Shown in pieces: positions 44,684-55,042 of a DNA stretch of 64,000 nt (positions are counted from its first letter, which is position 1; every line of letters starts with the position of its first letter). The position numbers and the translations under genes were made by a program. The notes under the pieces are model-generated. The model saw only the letters and a program-made list of their open reading frames with translations, did not search any database and was not told the origin of the DNA. Source of the DNA: Bordetella sp. 02P26C-1 (GTDB taxonomy: Bacteria > Pseudomonadota > Gammaproteobacteria > Burkholderiales > Burkholderiaceae_B); the NCBI RefSeq assembly GCF_009763255.1, contig NZ_WSJB01000001.1, positions 158,385 through 222,384 of the forward strand, in the 5' to 3' direction.

Positions 44684-46606
44684 ATGAGCAAAATCATCGG
44701 CATCGACTTGGGCACGACCAACAGCTGCGTGGCTGTCATGGACGGTGGCCAGGTCAAAATCATCGAAAACGCTGAAGGCGCCCGCACCACGCCCTCCATC
44801 GTCGCCTACATGGACGATGGTGAAACCCTGGTCGGCGCTCCCGCCAAACGCCAGGCGGTGACCAACCCGAAGAACACCCTGTACGCTGTCAAGCGCCTGA
44901 TCGGCCGCAAGTTCGAAGAAAAAGCCGTTCAGAAAGACATCGACCTGATGCCCTACAGCATCGTCAAGGCCGATAACGGCGACGCCTGGGTCGAAGTGCG
45001 CGGCAAGAAAATGGCGCCTCCCCAAGTGTCGGCCGATGTGCTGCGCAAGATGAAGAAAACCGCCGAGGACTACCTGGGCGAAGAAGTCACCGAAGCCGTG
45101 ATCACGGTGCCGGCTTACTTCAACGACAGCCAACGTCAGGCGACCAAGGACGCCGGCCGCATCGCCGGTCTGGAAGTCAAGCGCATCATCAACGAGCCGA
45201 CCGCGGCCGCGCTGGCTTTCGGCCTGGACAAGACCGAAAAGGGTGATCGCAAGATCGCCGTGTATGACTTGGGTGGCGGTACGTTCGACGTGTCCATCAT
45301 CGAAATCGCTGACGTGGACGGCGAAAAGCAGTTCGAAGTGCTCTCGACCAACGGCGACACCTTCCTCGGTGGCGAAGACTTCGACCAGCGCATCATTGAC
45401 TACATCATCGGCGAATTCAAGAAAGAGCAAGGCACCGACCTGTCCAAGGACGTGCTGGCCCTGCAACGACTGAAAGAAGCCGCTGAAAAGGCCAAGATCG
45501 AGCTCTCGTCCAGCCAACAGACCGAAATCAACCTGCCGTACATCACGGCCGATGCATCCGGTCCGAAGCACTTGAACCTGAAGATCACGCGCGCCAAGCT
45601 CGAAGCCTTGGTCGAAGAACTGATCGACCGCACGATCGAGCCCTGCCGCGTCGCGATCAAGGACGCTGGCGTCAAGGTTTCCGATATTGACGACGTGATC
45701 CTGGTCGGCGGTATGACCCGTATGCCCAAGGTCCAAGAAAAGGTCAAGGAATTCTTCGGCAAGGATCCGCGCAAGGACGTGAACCCCGACGAAGCCGTGG
45801 CCGCTGGCGCCGCGATCCAGGGTTCCGTGCTGTCGGGCGACCGTAAGGACGTGCTGCTGCTGGACGTCACCCCGTTGTCGCTGGGTATCGAGACCCTGGG
45901 CGGCGTGATGACCAAGATGATCCAGAAGAACACCACGATCCCGACACGTTTCTCGCAAACGTTCTCGACCGCTGACGACAATCAGCCGGCCGTGACGATC
46001 AAGGTGTATCAGGGCGAGCGTGAAATCGCCGCGGGCAACAAGAGCCTGGGTGAGTTCAATCTTGAAGGTATCCCGCCCGCGCCGCGCGGCGTGCCGCAAA
46101 TCGAAGTCACGTTCGACATCGACGCCAACGGCATTCTGCACGTGTCCGCCAAGGACAAGGGCACCGGCAAGGAAAACAAGATCACCATCAAGGCCAACTC
46201 TGGTTTGTCGGAAGACGAAATCCAGCGCATGGTCAAGGATGCCGAGGCAAACGCCGAGGAAGATCGTCGTATCGCCGAGCTGGCTCAGACTCGCAACCAG
46301 GCCGACGCGTTGGTGCACGCCACCCGCAAGTCGCTGACCGAGTATGGCGATAAGCTCGACGCCTCCGAGAAGGAAGCCATCGAGAACGCCATCAAGGAAC
46401 TCGAGGAAGTGCTCAAGGACGGCGACAAGGCCGCGATCGACGCCAAGGTTGAAGCGCTGTCCACGGCCTCGCAAAAGCTGGGCGAGAAGATGTACGCCGA
46501 CATGCAGGCCGCTCAGGCCGCACAGCAGGCGGGCGGCGAAGGCGCCAAGCCGGCTGATGACAACGTGGTCGATGCTGACTTTAAAGAAGTCAAGCGCGAT
46601 CAATAA
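44684..46606 (+). CDS. dnaK: Chaperone DnaK (Hsp70)
   Basis: A 640-residue Hsp70. [21 protein letters not shown], the phosphate loops [13 protein letters not shown] and [11 protein letters not shown], and the substrate domain ([12 protein letters not shown]) are all normal; the C-terminus ends [12 protein letters not shown], the usual EEVD-like bacterial tail. Its high codon bias leaves a 667-codon open frame on the other strand, which is not a gene. It is followed by dnaJ after 119 bp that contain a hairpin. Confidence 0.98.
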   Translation: MSKIIGIDLGTTNSCVAVMDGGQVKIIENAEGARTTPSIVAYMDDGETLVGAPAKRQAVTNPKNTLYAVKRLIGRKFEEKAVQKDIDLMPYSIVKADNGDAWVEVRGKKMAPPQVSADVLRKMKKTAEDYLGEEVTEAVITVPAYFNDSQRQATKDAGRIAGLEVKRIINEPTAAALAFGLDKTEKGDRKIAVYDLGGGTFDVSIIEIADVDGEKQFEVLSTNGDTFLGGEDFDQRIIDYIIGEFKKEQGTDLSKDVLALQRLKEAAEKAKIELSSSQQTEINLPYITADASGPKHLNLKITRAKLEALVEELIDRTIEPCRVAIKDAGVKVSDIDDVILVGGMTRMPKVQEKVKEFFGKDPRKDVNPDEAVAAGAAIQGSVLSGDRKDVLLLDVTPLSLGIETLGGVMTKMIQKNTTIPTRFSQTFSTADDNQPAVTIKVYQGEREIAAGNKSLGEFNLEGIPPAPRGVPQIEVTFDIDANGILHVSAKDKGTGKENKITIKANSGLSEDEIQRMVKDAEANAEEDRRIAELAQTRNQADALVHATRKSLTEYGDKLDASEKEAIENAIKELEEVLKDGDKAAIDAKVEALSTASQKLGEKMYADMQAAQAAQQAGGEGAKPADDNVVDADFKEVKRDQ

Positions 46607-46641
46607 GTCTGGTCAAGACGGTCATCTATGACGTCAGAATG

Positions 46642-46674
46642 CGCCCGGTACCCGGATCGTCCGGTTACCGGGCG
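46642..46674 (+). terminator. Hairpin between dnaK and dnaJ
   Basis: Stem CGCCCGGTA/TACCGGGCG (46642-46650 with 46666-46674), 15-nt loop, and outer pairs extending it. There is no T run, so it more likely tunes dnaJ expression or protects the dnaK mRNA than fully terminates. Confidence 0.6.
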
Positions 46675-46725
46675 GATTCGTTCTGAATCATCCCAAGTTA
46701 TCGCTCGTTCTCGAGCCTAGTTAAT

Positions 46726-47853
46726 ATGGCAAAACGCGACTATTACGAAGCGCTCGGCGTGGCGAAAAACGCTACGGACGAGGAGCTGAAAAAGGCCTAC
46801 CGCAAGCTGGCCATGAAATACCATCCGGACCGCAATCCGGATAACAAAGACGCCGAAGAAAAGTTCAAGGAAATCAAGGAAGCCTACGAGGTCCTTGGTG
46901 ACGAGCAGAAGCGTGCCGCGTACGACCGCTACGGTCATGCTGGCGTGGATCCCAATGCCGCTGGCATGGGTGGCGCGGGTATGGGCGGCGGGTTCGCCGA
47001 CGCGTTTGGCGATATTTTTGGCGAGATTTTCGGTGCCGCTGGCGGCCGCCGCGGCGGTGGCCCTCAGGTCTATCGCGGTGCGGATCTCAAGTACTCGCTG
47101 GAAATCACGCTGGAGCAGGCCGCACAAGGCTTTGACACCGAAATCCGCGTGCCCAGCTGGGAAAACTGTGAAGTCTGCCACGGCAGCGGCGCCAAGCCTG
47201 GGACCACGCCCAAGACCTGCCATACCTGCGGCGGCTCCGGCGCGGTGCGTATGCAGCAAGGCTTTTTCAGCGTGCAGCAAACCTGCCCGACCTGCCACGG
47301 CAGCGGCAAAGAGATCACCGATCCTTGCACCGCCTGCGATGGCGTGGGCCGCAAGCGTCGCAACAAGACCCTGCAGGTCAAGATTCCCGCCGGGATCGAC
47401 GACGGTATGCGCATCCGCTCCAGCGGCAATGGCGAGCCAGGTCTGAACGGTGGGCCTCCGGGGGATCTGTACGTCGAGATTCACATCAAGCAGCACAAGA
47501 TCTTCCAGCGCGACGACGACGATCTGCATTGCGAGCTGACGATTCCGTTCACCACGGCAGCCTTGGGTGGCGAATTGCAGGTACCCACCTTGGGTGGCAA
47601 GGCGGAAATCACGATTCCCGAAGGCACTCAATCGGGCAAGACGTTCCGGCTGCGCGGCAAGGGTATTCGCGGGGTGCGTGCGAGCTATCCGGGCGATCTG
47701 TACTGCCACGTGGTGGTCGAGACGCCGGTGCGCTTGAACGACGAACAAAAAGCCATCTTGCGTCAATTTGAGGCGTCGTTAAACGACGGCGGCGAGCGCC
47801 ACTCGCCGCAGAGCAAATCCTGGACGGACCGCGTCAAGGAGTTCTTTAGCTGA
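46726..47853 (+). CDS. dnaJ: Chaperone DnaJ (Hsp40)
   Basis: A 375-residue co-chaperone of DnaK. The J domain has HPD in YHPDRNPDN; a Gly/Phe-rich linker follows; the four zinc motifs are [24 protein letters not shown] and CTACDGVG; the C-terminal substrate domains follow. Start ATG 46726 ([11 protein letters not shown]). Terminal hairpins follow its stop. Confidence 0.98.
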   Translation: MAKRDYYEALGVAKNATDEELKKAYRKLAMKYHPDRNPDNKDAEEKFKEIKEAYEVLGDEQKRAAYDRYGHAGVDPNAAGMGGAGMGGGFADAFGDIFGEIFGAAGGRRGGGPQVYRGADLKYSLEITLEQAAQGFDTEIRVPSWENCEVCHGSGAKPGTTPKTCHTCGGSGAVRMQQGFFSVQQTCPTCHGSGKEITDPCTACDGVGRKRRNKTLQVKIPAGIDDGMRIRSSGNGEPGLNGGPPGDLYVEIHIKQHKIFQRDDDDLHCELTIPFTTAALGGELQVPTLGGKAEITIPEGTQSGKTFRLRGKGIRGVRASYPGDLYCHVVVETPVRLNDEQKAILRQFEASLNDGGERHSPQSKSWTDRVKEFFS

Positions 47854-47866
47854 TGCGCCTGCGTGT

Positions 47867-47897
47867 CGCTGTCATGCCCCGTCGAGGCGTGACAGCG
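47867..47897. terminator. Hairpin after dnaJ
   Basis: A 12-bp stem (47867-47878 with 47886-47897, one G-U pair) and 7-nt loop, 14 bp after the dnaJ stop. A second imperfect hairpin (about 47902-47945) follows before the convergent DUF4148 gene. Neither has a T run. Confidence 0.6.
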
Positions 47898-47946
47898 ATC
47901 GCGGGTACCCCGGATTGACCTCAGGCGAGGAATCCGGATACCCCCC

Positions 47947-48273
47947 TCACGGGTAATCCAGTTCCCCGAAATGGTATTCACCCCTGGCCTGGGCTTCGGC
48001 CAGCTCGGCCATGACTTGCGCCCGCGTTTTGTGCGGGCGTAGCGCCTGCTCCACCGGATATTCCTGTTCCCCATACGTCACCAACCCGGCCGCTTTGGCT
48101 TTGACCAGATCGGCGCGCACCTCCGCGCGCGTCGGCGCGTTGGGATCTACGTGTCCATATACCCCCTGGTAGGGAATGTTGTTGGGCTCGATATTCGGCG
48201 AGGGCTTTTTGGTTTCCTCGTCCGCGTCCTGCAGACGCTGGGGCACTGGGGGTGGAAAAGAGATGGGTAGCAT
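47947..48273 (-). CDS. DUF4148-type protein without signal peptide
   Basis: A 108-residue protein with two DUF4148-type segments: APTRAEVRADLVKAKAAGLVTYGEQEYP and KTRAQVMAELAEAQARGEYHFGELDYP. The family is common in Burkholderiales, usually as periplasmic proteins with a signal peptide. Here the region before the first repeat is Pro-rich and polar (LPISFPPPVPQRLQDADEE), with no signal peptide. A strong GGAGGT ribosome-binding site 6 nt before ATG 48273 supports this start. Function unknown. Confidence 0.75.
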   Translation of the reverse strand: MLPISFPPPVPQRLQDADEETKKPSPNIEPNNIPYQGVYGHVDPNAPTRAEVRADLVKAKAAGLVTYGEQEYPVEQALRPHKTRAQVMAELAEAQARGEYHFGELDYP

Positions 48274-48443
48274 GCCGGACCTCCGTGATGATGTGCCGGT
48301 GAAACAATGATGATAAGCACAGACGTGACCGTGCCCTGGTGCCATTTTTATGCCGATGTGATTGCGCAGGGAAGGGGCTTCCCCACCCATGAATCCTGAT
48401 AAATCGGACATATCCCGGGCGCCTGACGCCATACGGTAGCGTG

Positions 48444-48475
48444 GAAATAAAAACGCCGGCCCCGGCGGCCGGCGT
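48444..48475 (-). terminator. Intrinsic terminator of the M16 protease gene
   Basis: On the minus strand a 9-bp stem ACGCCGGCC/GGCCGGCGT is followed by TTTTTATTT, about 100 bp after the M16 stop. Confidence 0.88.
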
Positions 48476-48578
48476 AGCAGGCGAGGCCGGACGGTCCGGC
48501 CCCATCGCTCTTTCGTCCAAATTGTCCGTCGCGTGGCGCGTCAGCCCATCAACGCGCTTTGCACGGACGCTCCGGACA

Positions 48579-51335
48579 TCATTGCGCTTTATTCACCGAG
48601 AAATCCCCGGCCACCGCGGTACTGAACTGCGCCGGCTGCAGGTACTTACGCACGGCGGCATTGACCTGATCCGCTGTGAGCGCGGCGATTTTCTCGTCCA
48701 TCGCAGCAGACCATTCGAACGTGCGCTTGCGGCTCATGTAGTCGATCCAGGTCGAGGCCAACACGCCGTCCTGCGCGCGTGACAGTTTGCGGTAGTTCAA
48801 CAGGGCGGCAATTCCGTCGCGGACTTCTTGCTCGGTGAAGCCATCCTTGGTGGCGCGCGCCAGTTCTTCCTGGATGGCTTTTTCCAGGCGTTCGCGGTTC
48901 TGCGGCGCGTAGATGGCGTACATCGTCCAGCTGCCCGAGGGCTCGTACGCCGACACACTGAGGTTGCTGCGCACGTTATACGACAGCCCCTCCTGCTCGC
49001 GCACGCGATTCCACAGACGCGAAGTCTCCGACGTACCCAACAGGAAGTTCGCCAGATACAGTGCCGGGAAGTCGGCATCGGTGTCTTGCAGCTTCAACGG
49101 CATGCGCGAGATGAAAAACGCGTTAGCCTTGTCCGGCGTATCGATATCGAAATTCTCAGGCTTGATGTCGCGATAAGGATTATCCAGACGTTTGAACGCC
49201 GGTGCTTTCTGCCAGCCGTTCAGGCCTTTGGTCAGCGACTGCTTGACCGCGGCAGGGTCAAACTCGCCGACCGCGGCGAATTTAATCGCGCCCGCGCCAT
49301 AAAAGCGTTTGTGAAACGCCACGAGTTCGTCACGCTTGATCGCCTCGGCCTCTTTGAGTTCCTCTTCGTAGGTCGGCACATAGCGTACATCGTCGACCGG
49401 CCACACATTGTCGTGGCGCGCCAGCGCGCGGCGAGCCAATGCGCTCGGCTCGTTCATCGCGCTACGAATCGAAGTTACGGCCTGACGCTGATATTCCTCG
49501 ACCTCGGCCTCCGGGAAACTGGCATGACGCACCACGTCGAGCACCAGATCCACCAGGGCAGGCAAGTGTTCGCCAGCCGTGGACATGGACACCGTCAGCG
49601 TCGTGCCCGCGCCATTAAAGGACACATCCGCCTGCAGCGCGTCGAAGCGATCCTGGATCGCCTGACGCGTGAGCGTTGGCGTACCGCGTTCAAGCAGATC
49701 GGCCACGGTCGAGGCATTGACCCGCTGACCACGCAGGGTGGTGGCATCGCCGAACTGAATTAACAGCTCCGCCTGTACACGGCCACCGCGCGTCGCTTTG
49801 GGCAGCAGCGCCACTTCGACCGGGCCATTGGGCAGGTTCAGTGTTTCGCGCTGCGTGAGCTTGTCGATGTTGGCCGGCGACGGATCAAAAGCCTCGGCTT
49901 GCTTGAAATCCGGATCGCCCTTGTAATCCTTCAGTGCCGCGCTCAGATCCGGGCGCGTCAGTAGCGGCGCGCGGTCCGGTTTCTCGGTGGGAATATAACG
50001 ACCTTCCGTACGATTGCTGGCCTTCAGATACTTGACGGCGACGTCCTGCACGTCCTCGAGCCTCGCATCGCGCACGCGGTCCCGGTGCAGGAAAAACAAG
50101 CGCCAATCGCCCGCGGCGATCGATTCCGACAACGCCACGCCCAAATTTTCCGGGTCGGAATAAAGCTGCTGCCATGCCGTCAGCCACTTGCTGCGGGCGC
50201 GATCCAGTTCGGCCTGCGTGAAAGGATGGTTCTTGATCGATTCCAGTGTGGTGGTGAGCGTCTGCAACGCCTCGTCTTGGTTCATGCCCGGCTGCAATTG
50301 CGCGCCGAACATGGCCAAGCCCGGGTCCTCTTGGTCCATGGCGAATCCAAATACGTCCGCGGCCAGCTTCTTGGGCACCAGCGCATGGTAGAGGCGGCCC
50401 GACGGCGTATCAGACAGAATCATGGTCGCCAGATCAAAAGGCGCATACTCGGGGCTGCCAGCGGCGGGGATGTGATACATGGCGGCCACCAAAGGCGTGC
50501 CGCCGGCACGGCGCAGCGTCACCGAGCGTTCCCCGTCTTGCACGGGCTCCACGGTGTACTCTGGCGGCAGCGCGCGGTCGGGCTTGGGCAGCTTGCCCAG
50601 CGTTTCGCTGATCGCTTCGAGTGTCGTCTGCGGATCGAAGCTGCCGCTGACGATCAGCACCGCGTTATCGGGCTGATAGTACTCGTGATAGAACTTGCGC
50701 AACTGCGCGATGTCGACGTTCTCGACGTCCGAGCGCGCGCCGATGGTGCTCTTGCCATAGTTATGCCACTGAAACGCGGCGGCCATCATTTTCTGCATCA
50801 AGACGCGAAATGGGCTGTTTTCACCGCTTTCCATCTCGTTGCGCACCACGGTCATCTCGGAATCGAGGTCTTCGCGGGAAATGGTCGAGTTCACCATCGC
50901 ATCGGCCTGCCAGCCCAGATACCATTTCAAGGTCTCCGGGTCGGCGGCGAAGCTGGCGAAATAATTGGTGCGGTCACCCGAGGTGGAACCGTTGGCTTGC
51001 AAGCCGCGCTTGGAGAACTCTCCCAAGGCATTACGTGTCGTGGGCGTGCCCTTGAACAGCATGTGTTCAAGCAAATGCGCCATGCCGGTCTCGCCGTAGT
51101 TCTCGTGGCGCGAGCCGACCAGATACGTCATATTGACGGTCGTGGTGGGCTTGGATGCGTCCGGGGCGAGCAAAACACGCAGGCCATTCGCTAATCGATA
51201 TTCTGTGATGCCCTCTACCGAGGTGACCTCGGTCATTCCCGCAGGTAGCGTCGCGGCCCCGACGTGGAAGGCCAAAAACGAAGTGACTAGGAGCGCATGA
51301 AACCGGGCGCCCAGGCCAAAAAGCGATAATCGCAT
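48579..51335 (-). CDS. M16 family zinc metallopeptidase (pitrilysin type), two-domain
   Basis: A 918-residue peptidase. The inverted zinc motif HLLEH is at residues 87-91 in MAHLLEHMLFKGTPT, with the distal Glu provided by the ENSPFRVLM region. The second, inactive M16 half begins around residue 450. A signal peptide (LLVTSFLAFHVGAA) points to the periplasm or membrane. It is a long, single-chain member (both halves fused), a form often found in betaproteobacteria. ATG 51335 is used; ATG 51344 is possible. Confidence 0.9.
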   Translation of the reverse strand: MRLSLFGLGARFHALLVTSFLAFHVGAATLPAGMTEVTSVEGITEYRLANGLRVLLAPDASKPTTTVNMTYLVGSRHENYGETGMAHLLEHMLFKGTPTTRNALGEFSKRGLQANGSTSGDRTNYFASFAADPETLKWYLGWQADAMVNSTISREDLDSEMTVVRNEMESGENSPFRVLMQKMMAAAFQWHNYGKSTIGARSDVENVDIAQLRKFYHEYYQPDNAVLIVSGSFDPQTTLEAISETLGKLPKPDRALPPEYTVEPVQDGERSVTLRRAGGTPLVAAMYHIPAAGSPEYAPFDLATMILSDTPSGRLYHALVPKKLAADVFGFAMDQEDPGLAMFGAQLQPGMNQDEALQTLTTTLESIKNHPFTQAELDRARSKWLTAWQQLYSDPENLGVALSESIAAGDWRLFFLHRDRVRDARLEDVQDVAVKYLKASNRTEGRYIPTEKPDRAPLLTRPDLSAALKDYKGDPDFKQAEAFDPSPANIDKLTQRETLNLPNGPVEVALLPKATRGGRVQAELLIQFGDATTLRGQRVNASTVADLLERGTPTLTRQAIQDRFDALQADVSFNGAGTTLTVSMSTAGEHLPALVDLVLDVVRHASFPEAEVEEYQRQAVTSIRSAMNEPSALARRALARHDNVWPVDDVRYVPTYEEELKEAEAIKRDELVAFHKRFYGAGAIKFAAVGEFDPAAVKQSLTKGLNGWQKAPAFKRLDNPYRDIKPENFDIDTPDKANAFFISRMPLKLQDTDADFPALYLANFLLGTSETSRLWNRVREQEGLSYNVRSNLSVSAYEPSGSWTMYAIYAPQNRERLEKAIQEELARATKDGFTEQEVRDGIAALLNYRKLSRAQDGVLASTWIDYMSRKRTFEWSAAMDEKIAALTADQVNAAVRKYLQPAQFSTAVAGDFSVNKAQ

Positions 51336-51424
51336 AGTAACCATCCATGTAACGAGCGAAAGTCGTTGGAGTGTATACGGTTCATTTGGTTCCGCCATCC
51401 CCCTGGTGCCACCCCTCGCGTCGC

Positions 51425-51430
51425 TATAAT
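51425..51430 (+). promoter_or_regulatory. TATAAT box 7 nt before the GNAT gene
   Basis: A perfect TATAAT with exactly 7 nt before the ATG at 51438, the same spacing as ftsK and hrcA. The transcript would begin at about the A of ATG. The -35 region is weak. Confidence 0.5.
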
Positions 51431-51437
51431 TTCCGCG

Positions 51438-51995
51438 ATGAAATCAGACCCTACCCCAGTCGGCGTGACGGGCGCCGTGCCCGTGCAATGTACGCTGACC
51501 CGTCATGGTCCCGCGATCCTGGCGCTCTTTAATGACGCCATCCTGAACTCGACGGCGCTATACGACTACCAGCCGCGCACGCAAGCCTCGATGCAGACGT
51601 GGTTCGCCGCGAAAGCCGCCGGGAATTTCCCTGTACTAGGCTACGAGAACGCGGCCGGCGAGTTGATGGGCTTTGCCAGCTACGGCAGTTTCCGTGCGTA
51701 TCCCGCCAATAAGTACACGGTGGAACATTCCGTGTATGTCGATCCCCGCTTTCGTGGGCAAGGGCTGGCCGAGGCCTTGATGCGTCGGATGATCGACCAT
51801 GCGCGTGAGAGGCAGCTGCATGTGTTGGTGGGCGGGATTGACGCGACCAACACCGCCAGCATCCGTCTGCATGAAAAACTGGGCTTTGAGCATGCCGGCA
51901 CGATTCGTCATGCGGGCTTCAAATTCGGACGATGGCTAGATCTGGCGTTTTATCAACTGATCCTGGATACGCCGTCAGATCCCGTGGATGGCTAA
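51438..51995 (+). CDS. GNAT N-acetyltransferase (phosphinothricin-acetyltransferase-like)
   Basis: A 185-residue acetyltransferase. The acetyl-CoA loop is YVDPRFRGQGLAEALMRRMIDHA, and IDATNTASIRLHEKLGFEHAGTIRHAGFKFGRWLDLAFYQL is a close match to the phosphinothricin acetyltransferase (Pat/Bar) type. The natural substrate is not known. The divergent gene is the M16 protease. Confidence 0.88.
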   Translation: MKSDPTPVGVTGAVPVQCTLTRHGPAILALFNDAILNSTALYDYQPRTQASMQTWFAAKAAGNFPVLGYENAAGELMGFASYGSFRAYPANKYTVEHSVYVDPRFRGQGLAEALMRRMIDHARERQLHVLVGGIDATNTASIRLHEKLGFEHAGTIRHAGFKFGRWLDLAFYQLILDTPSDPVDG

Positions 51996-52026
51996 GCGGG
52001 CCCTGCATAGGCCCCGTCATAACGCA

Positions 52027-53199
52027 TCATTTGGACAGCTGTCGCATCGCCTGCTCCAGGCCCGCCACGGTGACCGGATACATGCGATCCTGCATGATCT
52101 CGCGCACCAGCGAGATGGATTGGCGATATTGCCACGATGCCGTGGGTTCGGGATTCAGCCACGCGGCCTTGGGCCACGCGTCGAGCAGGCGACGCAGCCA
52201 TACAGCGCCTGCCTCTTTGTTGTAGTGCTCCACCGATCCACCGGGATGCACGATCTCGTAGGGGCTCATCGTCGCATCGCCGACAATGATGAGGCGCCAG
52301 TCGGGGTTGTACTTGCGCAGCACATCCCAGGTATCAAAGCGCTCGCTTTGCCGCCGGCGATTGCTCTGCCATAGCGTTTCGTACGGGCAGTTATGGAAGT
52401 AGTACACCTCCATATTGCGGAATTCGCTGCGCGCGGCGGAAAACAGTTCCTCGACGCGCGCGATGTGATCGTCCATGCTGCCGCCGACATCCAACAGCAT
52501 CAGCACCTTGACCGTGTTGTGTCGCTCGGGCACCAGACGCAGATCCAGATGCCCGGCGTTGCGCGCCGTGCTGGCGATGGTGTCATCCAGATCCAGCTCC
52601 AGATCCGCGCCCTCGCGCGCGAAACGGCGCAGGCGTCGCAGGGCGACCTTGAAGTTGCGCGTGCCCAGTTCGAGCCGGTCGTCGTAATCGCGAAATTGGC
52701 GTTCATCCCAGACCTTGACGGCCGTGCGATTGCCCGCCGATTGGCCGCCGACGCGGATGCCTTCCGGGTGATAGCCGCCATTGCCGAAGGGCGAGGTGCC
52801 GCCGGTGCCGATCCATTTACTGCCGCCAGCGTGACGCTCTTTCTGCTCTTCCAGGCGTTCCTTGAAGAGCTCCATCAGTTTGTCCCAGCCGTGTTTTTCG
52901 ATGGCAGCCTTTTGTTCCGGCGTCAGGCTTTTTTCGAACTCCTTGATCAACCAGTCCAGCGGGATGTCTTTGCCTGCTGGCAGCTTTGCTTCGATGCCGC
53001 GATAGTAGGCGCCGAAAGCCGCGTCATAGCGGTCGAAGAGCGACTCGTCCTTCACCAGTGTGGTGCGCGCCAGATAATAGAAATCATCCAGCGTGGGCGC
53101 CATCACGCCTTGCTGCAGGGCTTCGAGCAGGGTCAGGTATTCCTTGACCGAGACGGGCAGCTGATGGGCGCGCAGGTGGTAGAAGAAGTCGATCAGCAT
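52027..53199 (-). CDS. VWA-domain protein, CoxE-like
   Basis: A 390-residue protein of the CoxE-like family. The VWA domain (about 230-390) holds an almost intact MIDAS motif DVGGSMDDH (usual DxSxS). The N-terminal half has the pattern DFFYHLRAHQLPVSVKEYLTLLEAL and a Gly/His-rich linker (FGNGGYHPEGIRVGG). It is coded directly after the MoxR ATPase (1-bp gap), as CoxE/MoxR pairs usually are; these act as metallochaperone-type or remodelling modules. Confidence 0.85.
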   Translation of the reverse strand: MLIDFFYHLRAHQLPVSVKEYLTLLEALQQGVMAPTLDDFYYLARTTLVKDESLFDRYDAAFGAYYRGIEAKLPAGKDIPLDWLIKEFEKSLTPEQKAAIEKHGWDKLMELFKERLEEQKERHAGGSKWIGTGGTSPFGNGGYHPEGIRVGGQSAGNRTAVKVWDERQFRDYDDRLELGTRNFKVALRRLRRFAREGADLELDLDDTIASTARNAGHLDLRLVPERHNTVKVLMLLDVGGSMDDHIARVEELFSAARSEFRNMEVYYFHNCPYETLWQSNRRRQSERFDTWDVLRKYNPDWRLIIVGDATMSPYEIVHPGGSVEHYNKEAGAVWLRRLLDAWPKAAWLNPEPTASWQYRQSISLVREIMQDRMYPVTVAGLEQAMRQLSK

Positions 53200-53200
53200 A

Positions 53201-54067
53201 TCAGCGTCGCGTGCCGCGCGTCATGGCTGCCAGCCGCTCCAGCAGCTGCAGATCCTGCTCGTTTTTCAACAGCGCGCCGGCCATCATGGGGATGGCGGTG
53301 GCCGCATGTGCATCGATTTCGGCAGCGCTTGCGCCTTCGGCCAAGAGCAGGCGCAGCCAGTCGAGGAACTCGGAGGTCGAGGGTTTCTTTTTCAGGCCGG
53401 GCGCTTCGCGCAGTGCAAAGAACGTATCCAGTGCCGCGCGCAGCACGTCCTGTTTGATATCCGGATAGTGCACGCCGACGATATCGCGCATCGTGTCGCG
53501 ATCGGGGAATCGGATGTAATGGAAAAAGCAACGGCGCAGGAAGGCGTCGGGCAGATCTTTTTCGTTATTCGACGTGATGATCACCAGCGGACGATGGACC
53601 GCCGCGATTGTCTGCCGCGTTTCATACACATGGAACTCCATGCGATCCAATTCACGCAACAGATCGTTAGGAAACTCGATGTCGGCCTTGTCGATTTCGT
53701 CGATTAACAGCACTACCGGTTCGGGTGCCTCGAAGGCCTGCCAGAGCGTGCCTTTGACAATATAGTTGCCGATATCGCGGACTTTTTCGTCGCCTAATTG
53801 CGAGTCGCGCAGACGCGATACCGCATCGTATTCGTAGAGGCCCTGGTGAGCCTTGGTGGTCGATTTGATATGCCATTGCAGCAGGGGCCGGCCCAGTGCG
53901 CGGGCGACTTCTTCCGCCAGCATCGTCTTGCCGGTTCCGGGTTCCCCCTTGATCAACAGCGGGCGTTGCAACGTCAAGGCAGCGTTGACCGCCAGCTTGA
54001 GGTCATCGGTAGCGACGTAGCGGTCGGATCCTTCGAAGCGGGCGGCGGAACTCTGGGCAGCGGACAT
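53201..54067 (-). CDS. MoxR-family AAA ATPase
   Basis: A 288-residue ATPase. Walker A is GEPGTGKT, Walker B LLIDEIDKAD, and the MoxR elements PLLQWHIKSTTKAHQGLYEYDA and ITSNNEKDLPDAFLRRCFFHYI are present. It is paired with the VWA gene and likely works with it to remodel or activate a protein. The divergent cytochrome c genes start 141 bp away, so the pair might mature a redox partner; this is inference. Confidence 0.9.
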   Translation of the reverse strand: MSAAQSSAARFEGSDRYVATDDLKLAVNAALTLQRPLLIKGEPGTGKTMLAEEVARALGRPLLQWHIKSTTKAHQGLYEYDAVSRLRDSQLGDEKVRDIGNYIVKGTLWQAFEAPEPVVLLIDEIDKADIEFPNDLLRELDRMEFHVYETRQTIAAVHRPLVIITSNNEKDLPDAFLRRCFFHYIRFPDRDTMRDIVGVHYPDIKQDVLRAALDTFFALREAPGLKKKPSTSEFLDWLRLLLAEGASAAEIDAHAATAIPMMAGALLKNEQDLQLLERLAAMTRGTRR

Positions 54068-54208
54068 AGGCGATGAAAGGTGAGCGGGGCAATCCCGGTT
54101 TAGGTTTGGCTTCAGAACAAGTATCGTACAATCATTCGGCTTGTAGCTGGGTCCAGGCCCAGCCGCTCATCCCGAGCACAGTTTTCAGCCTTACAAAGAG
54201 CCAATTCA

Positions 54209-54550
54209 ATGAAGTTGAAAACCTATCTGTCCTCGCTGGTTGTAGTGGTTTCCTGTGCGATCTCTGGTCATGTGGTCGCGGCTGATGCTGCGCCCACGGG
54301 CAATATCCAGAACGCCAAAGACAAAATCTCCATGTGCGTCGGGTGCCACGGCATCCCTGGCTACAAGGCGAGTTTTCCCGAGCTTTATCACGTGCCGATG
54401 ATTGCTGGCCAGAACGCCAAGTACATCGAGGCCGCCCTCAACGAGTACAAAAAAGGCGCGCGCAGCCATCCCACCATGGATGCGATCGCGGGCAGCCTGA
54501 GCGACCAGGATATCGCTGATCTGGCCGCTTACTACTCCAATCTCAAATGA
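54209..54550 (+). CDS. Periplasmic cytochrome c (small, single heme)
   Basis: A 113-residue class I cytochrome c. It has a signal peptide ending near ISGHVVAADA, one heme motif CVGCH at residue 43, and an axial Met in VPMIAGQ or HPTMDAIAG. It is 13 bp before the next cytochrome gene, so they are co-transcribed. Confidence 0.88.
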   Translation: MKLKTYLSSLVVVVSCAISGHVVAADAAPTGNIQNAKDKISMCVGCHGIPGYKASFPELYHVPMIAGQNAKYIEAALNEYKKGARSHPTMDAIAGSLSDQDIADLAAYYSNLK

Positions 54551-54563
54551 CGAGGGGCCTTAG

Positions 54564-54926
54564 ATGAAACGGACGGTGTATACCCTGGCGGGCTTGATCG
54601 TGGCAGCGACCGGCGGATTCGCCCAGGCACAGGACCTGGCGGCCGGTAAAGCGGTGTTCGATAAATTCAACTGCGCTTCGTGTCATGGCGCGGACGCGAA
54701 GACATCGGTGGACCCGGCGTACCCGGTACTGGCGGGGCAGCATGCGGATTATCTGATTCAGGCTTTAAAGGCCTACCGGCGTGGCGCCGCGGGCGCTCCC
54801 GCGACCGCGAACGTGCGCAAAAACCCCATCATGGGCGCTTTCGCCGTGCAGCTGTCGGATAAGGATATCGAGCAAGTGGCGCACTGGCTATCGGCGCAGC
54901 CCAGTGACCTGGGCGTGCGTAAATAG
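54564..54926 (+). CDS. Periplasmic cytochrome c (second in pair)
   Basis: A 120-residue cytochrome c with signal peptide to AQAQD, heme motif CASCH near residue 37, and an axial Met in NPIMGAFAV. It resembles one half of a diheme cytochrome c4 and, with the preceding gene, gives a split c4-like pair. Partners (oxidase or dehydrogenase) are not in the window. Confidence 0.88.
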   Translation: MKRTVYTLAGLIVAATGGFAQAQDLAAGKAVFDKFNCASCHGADAKTSVDPAYPVLAGQHADYLIQALKAYRRGAAGAPATANVRKNPIMGAFAVQLSDKDIEQVAHWLSAQPSDLGVRK

Positions 54927-55042
54927 CCTGACGTGGATTGGCCTTCTGGCTGACGGCGAATCTCTGTGGCTGTCTGCCATGGCGACACGCCGTCTTCCAT
55001 GCGCGACGCGCTTGGGCTGTCTGCCTGCAGCCGCCACCGCCT

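Noticed and set aside
44600..46603. 667-codon open frame on the minus strand, opposite dnaK
   Set aside because: It mirrors the strongly biased dnaK codons and has no ribosome-binding site or family resemblance; long antisense frames are common in GC-rich genes.
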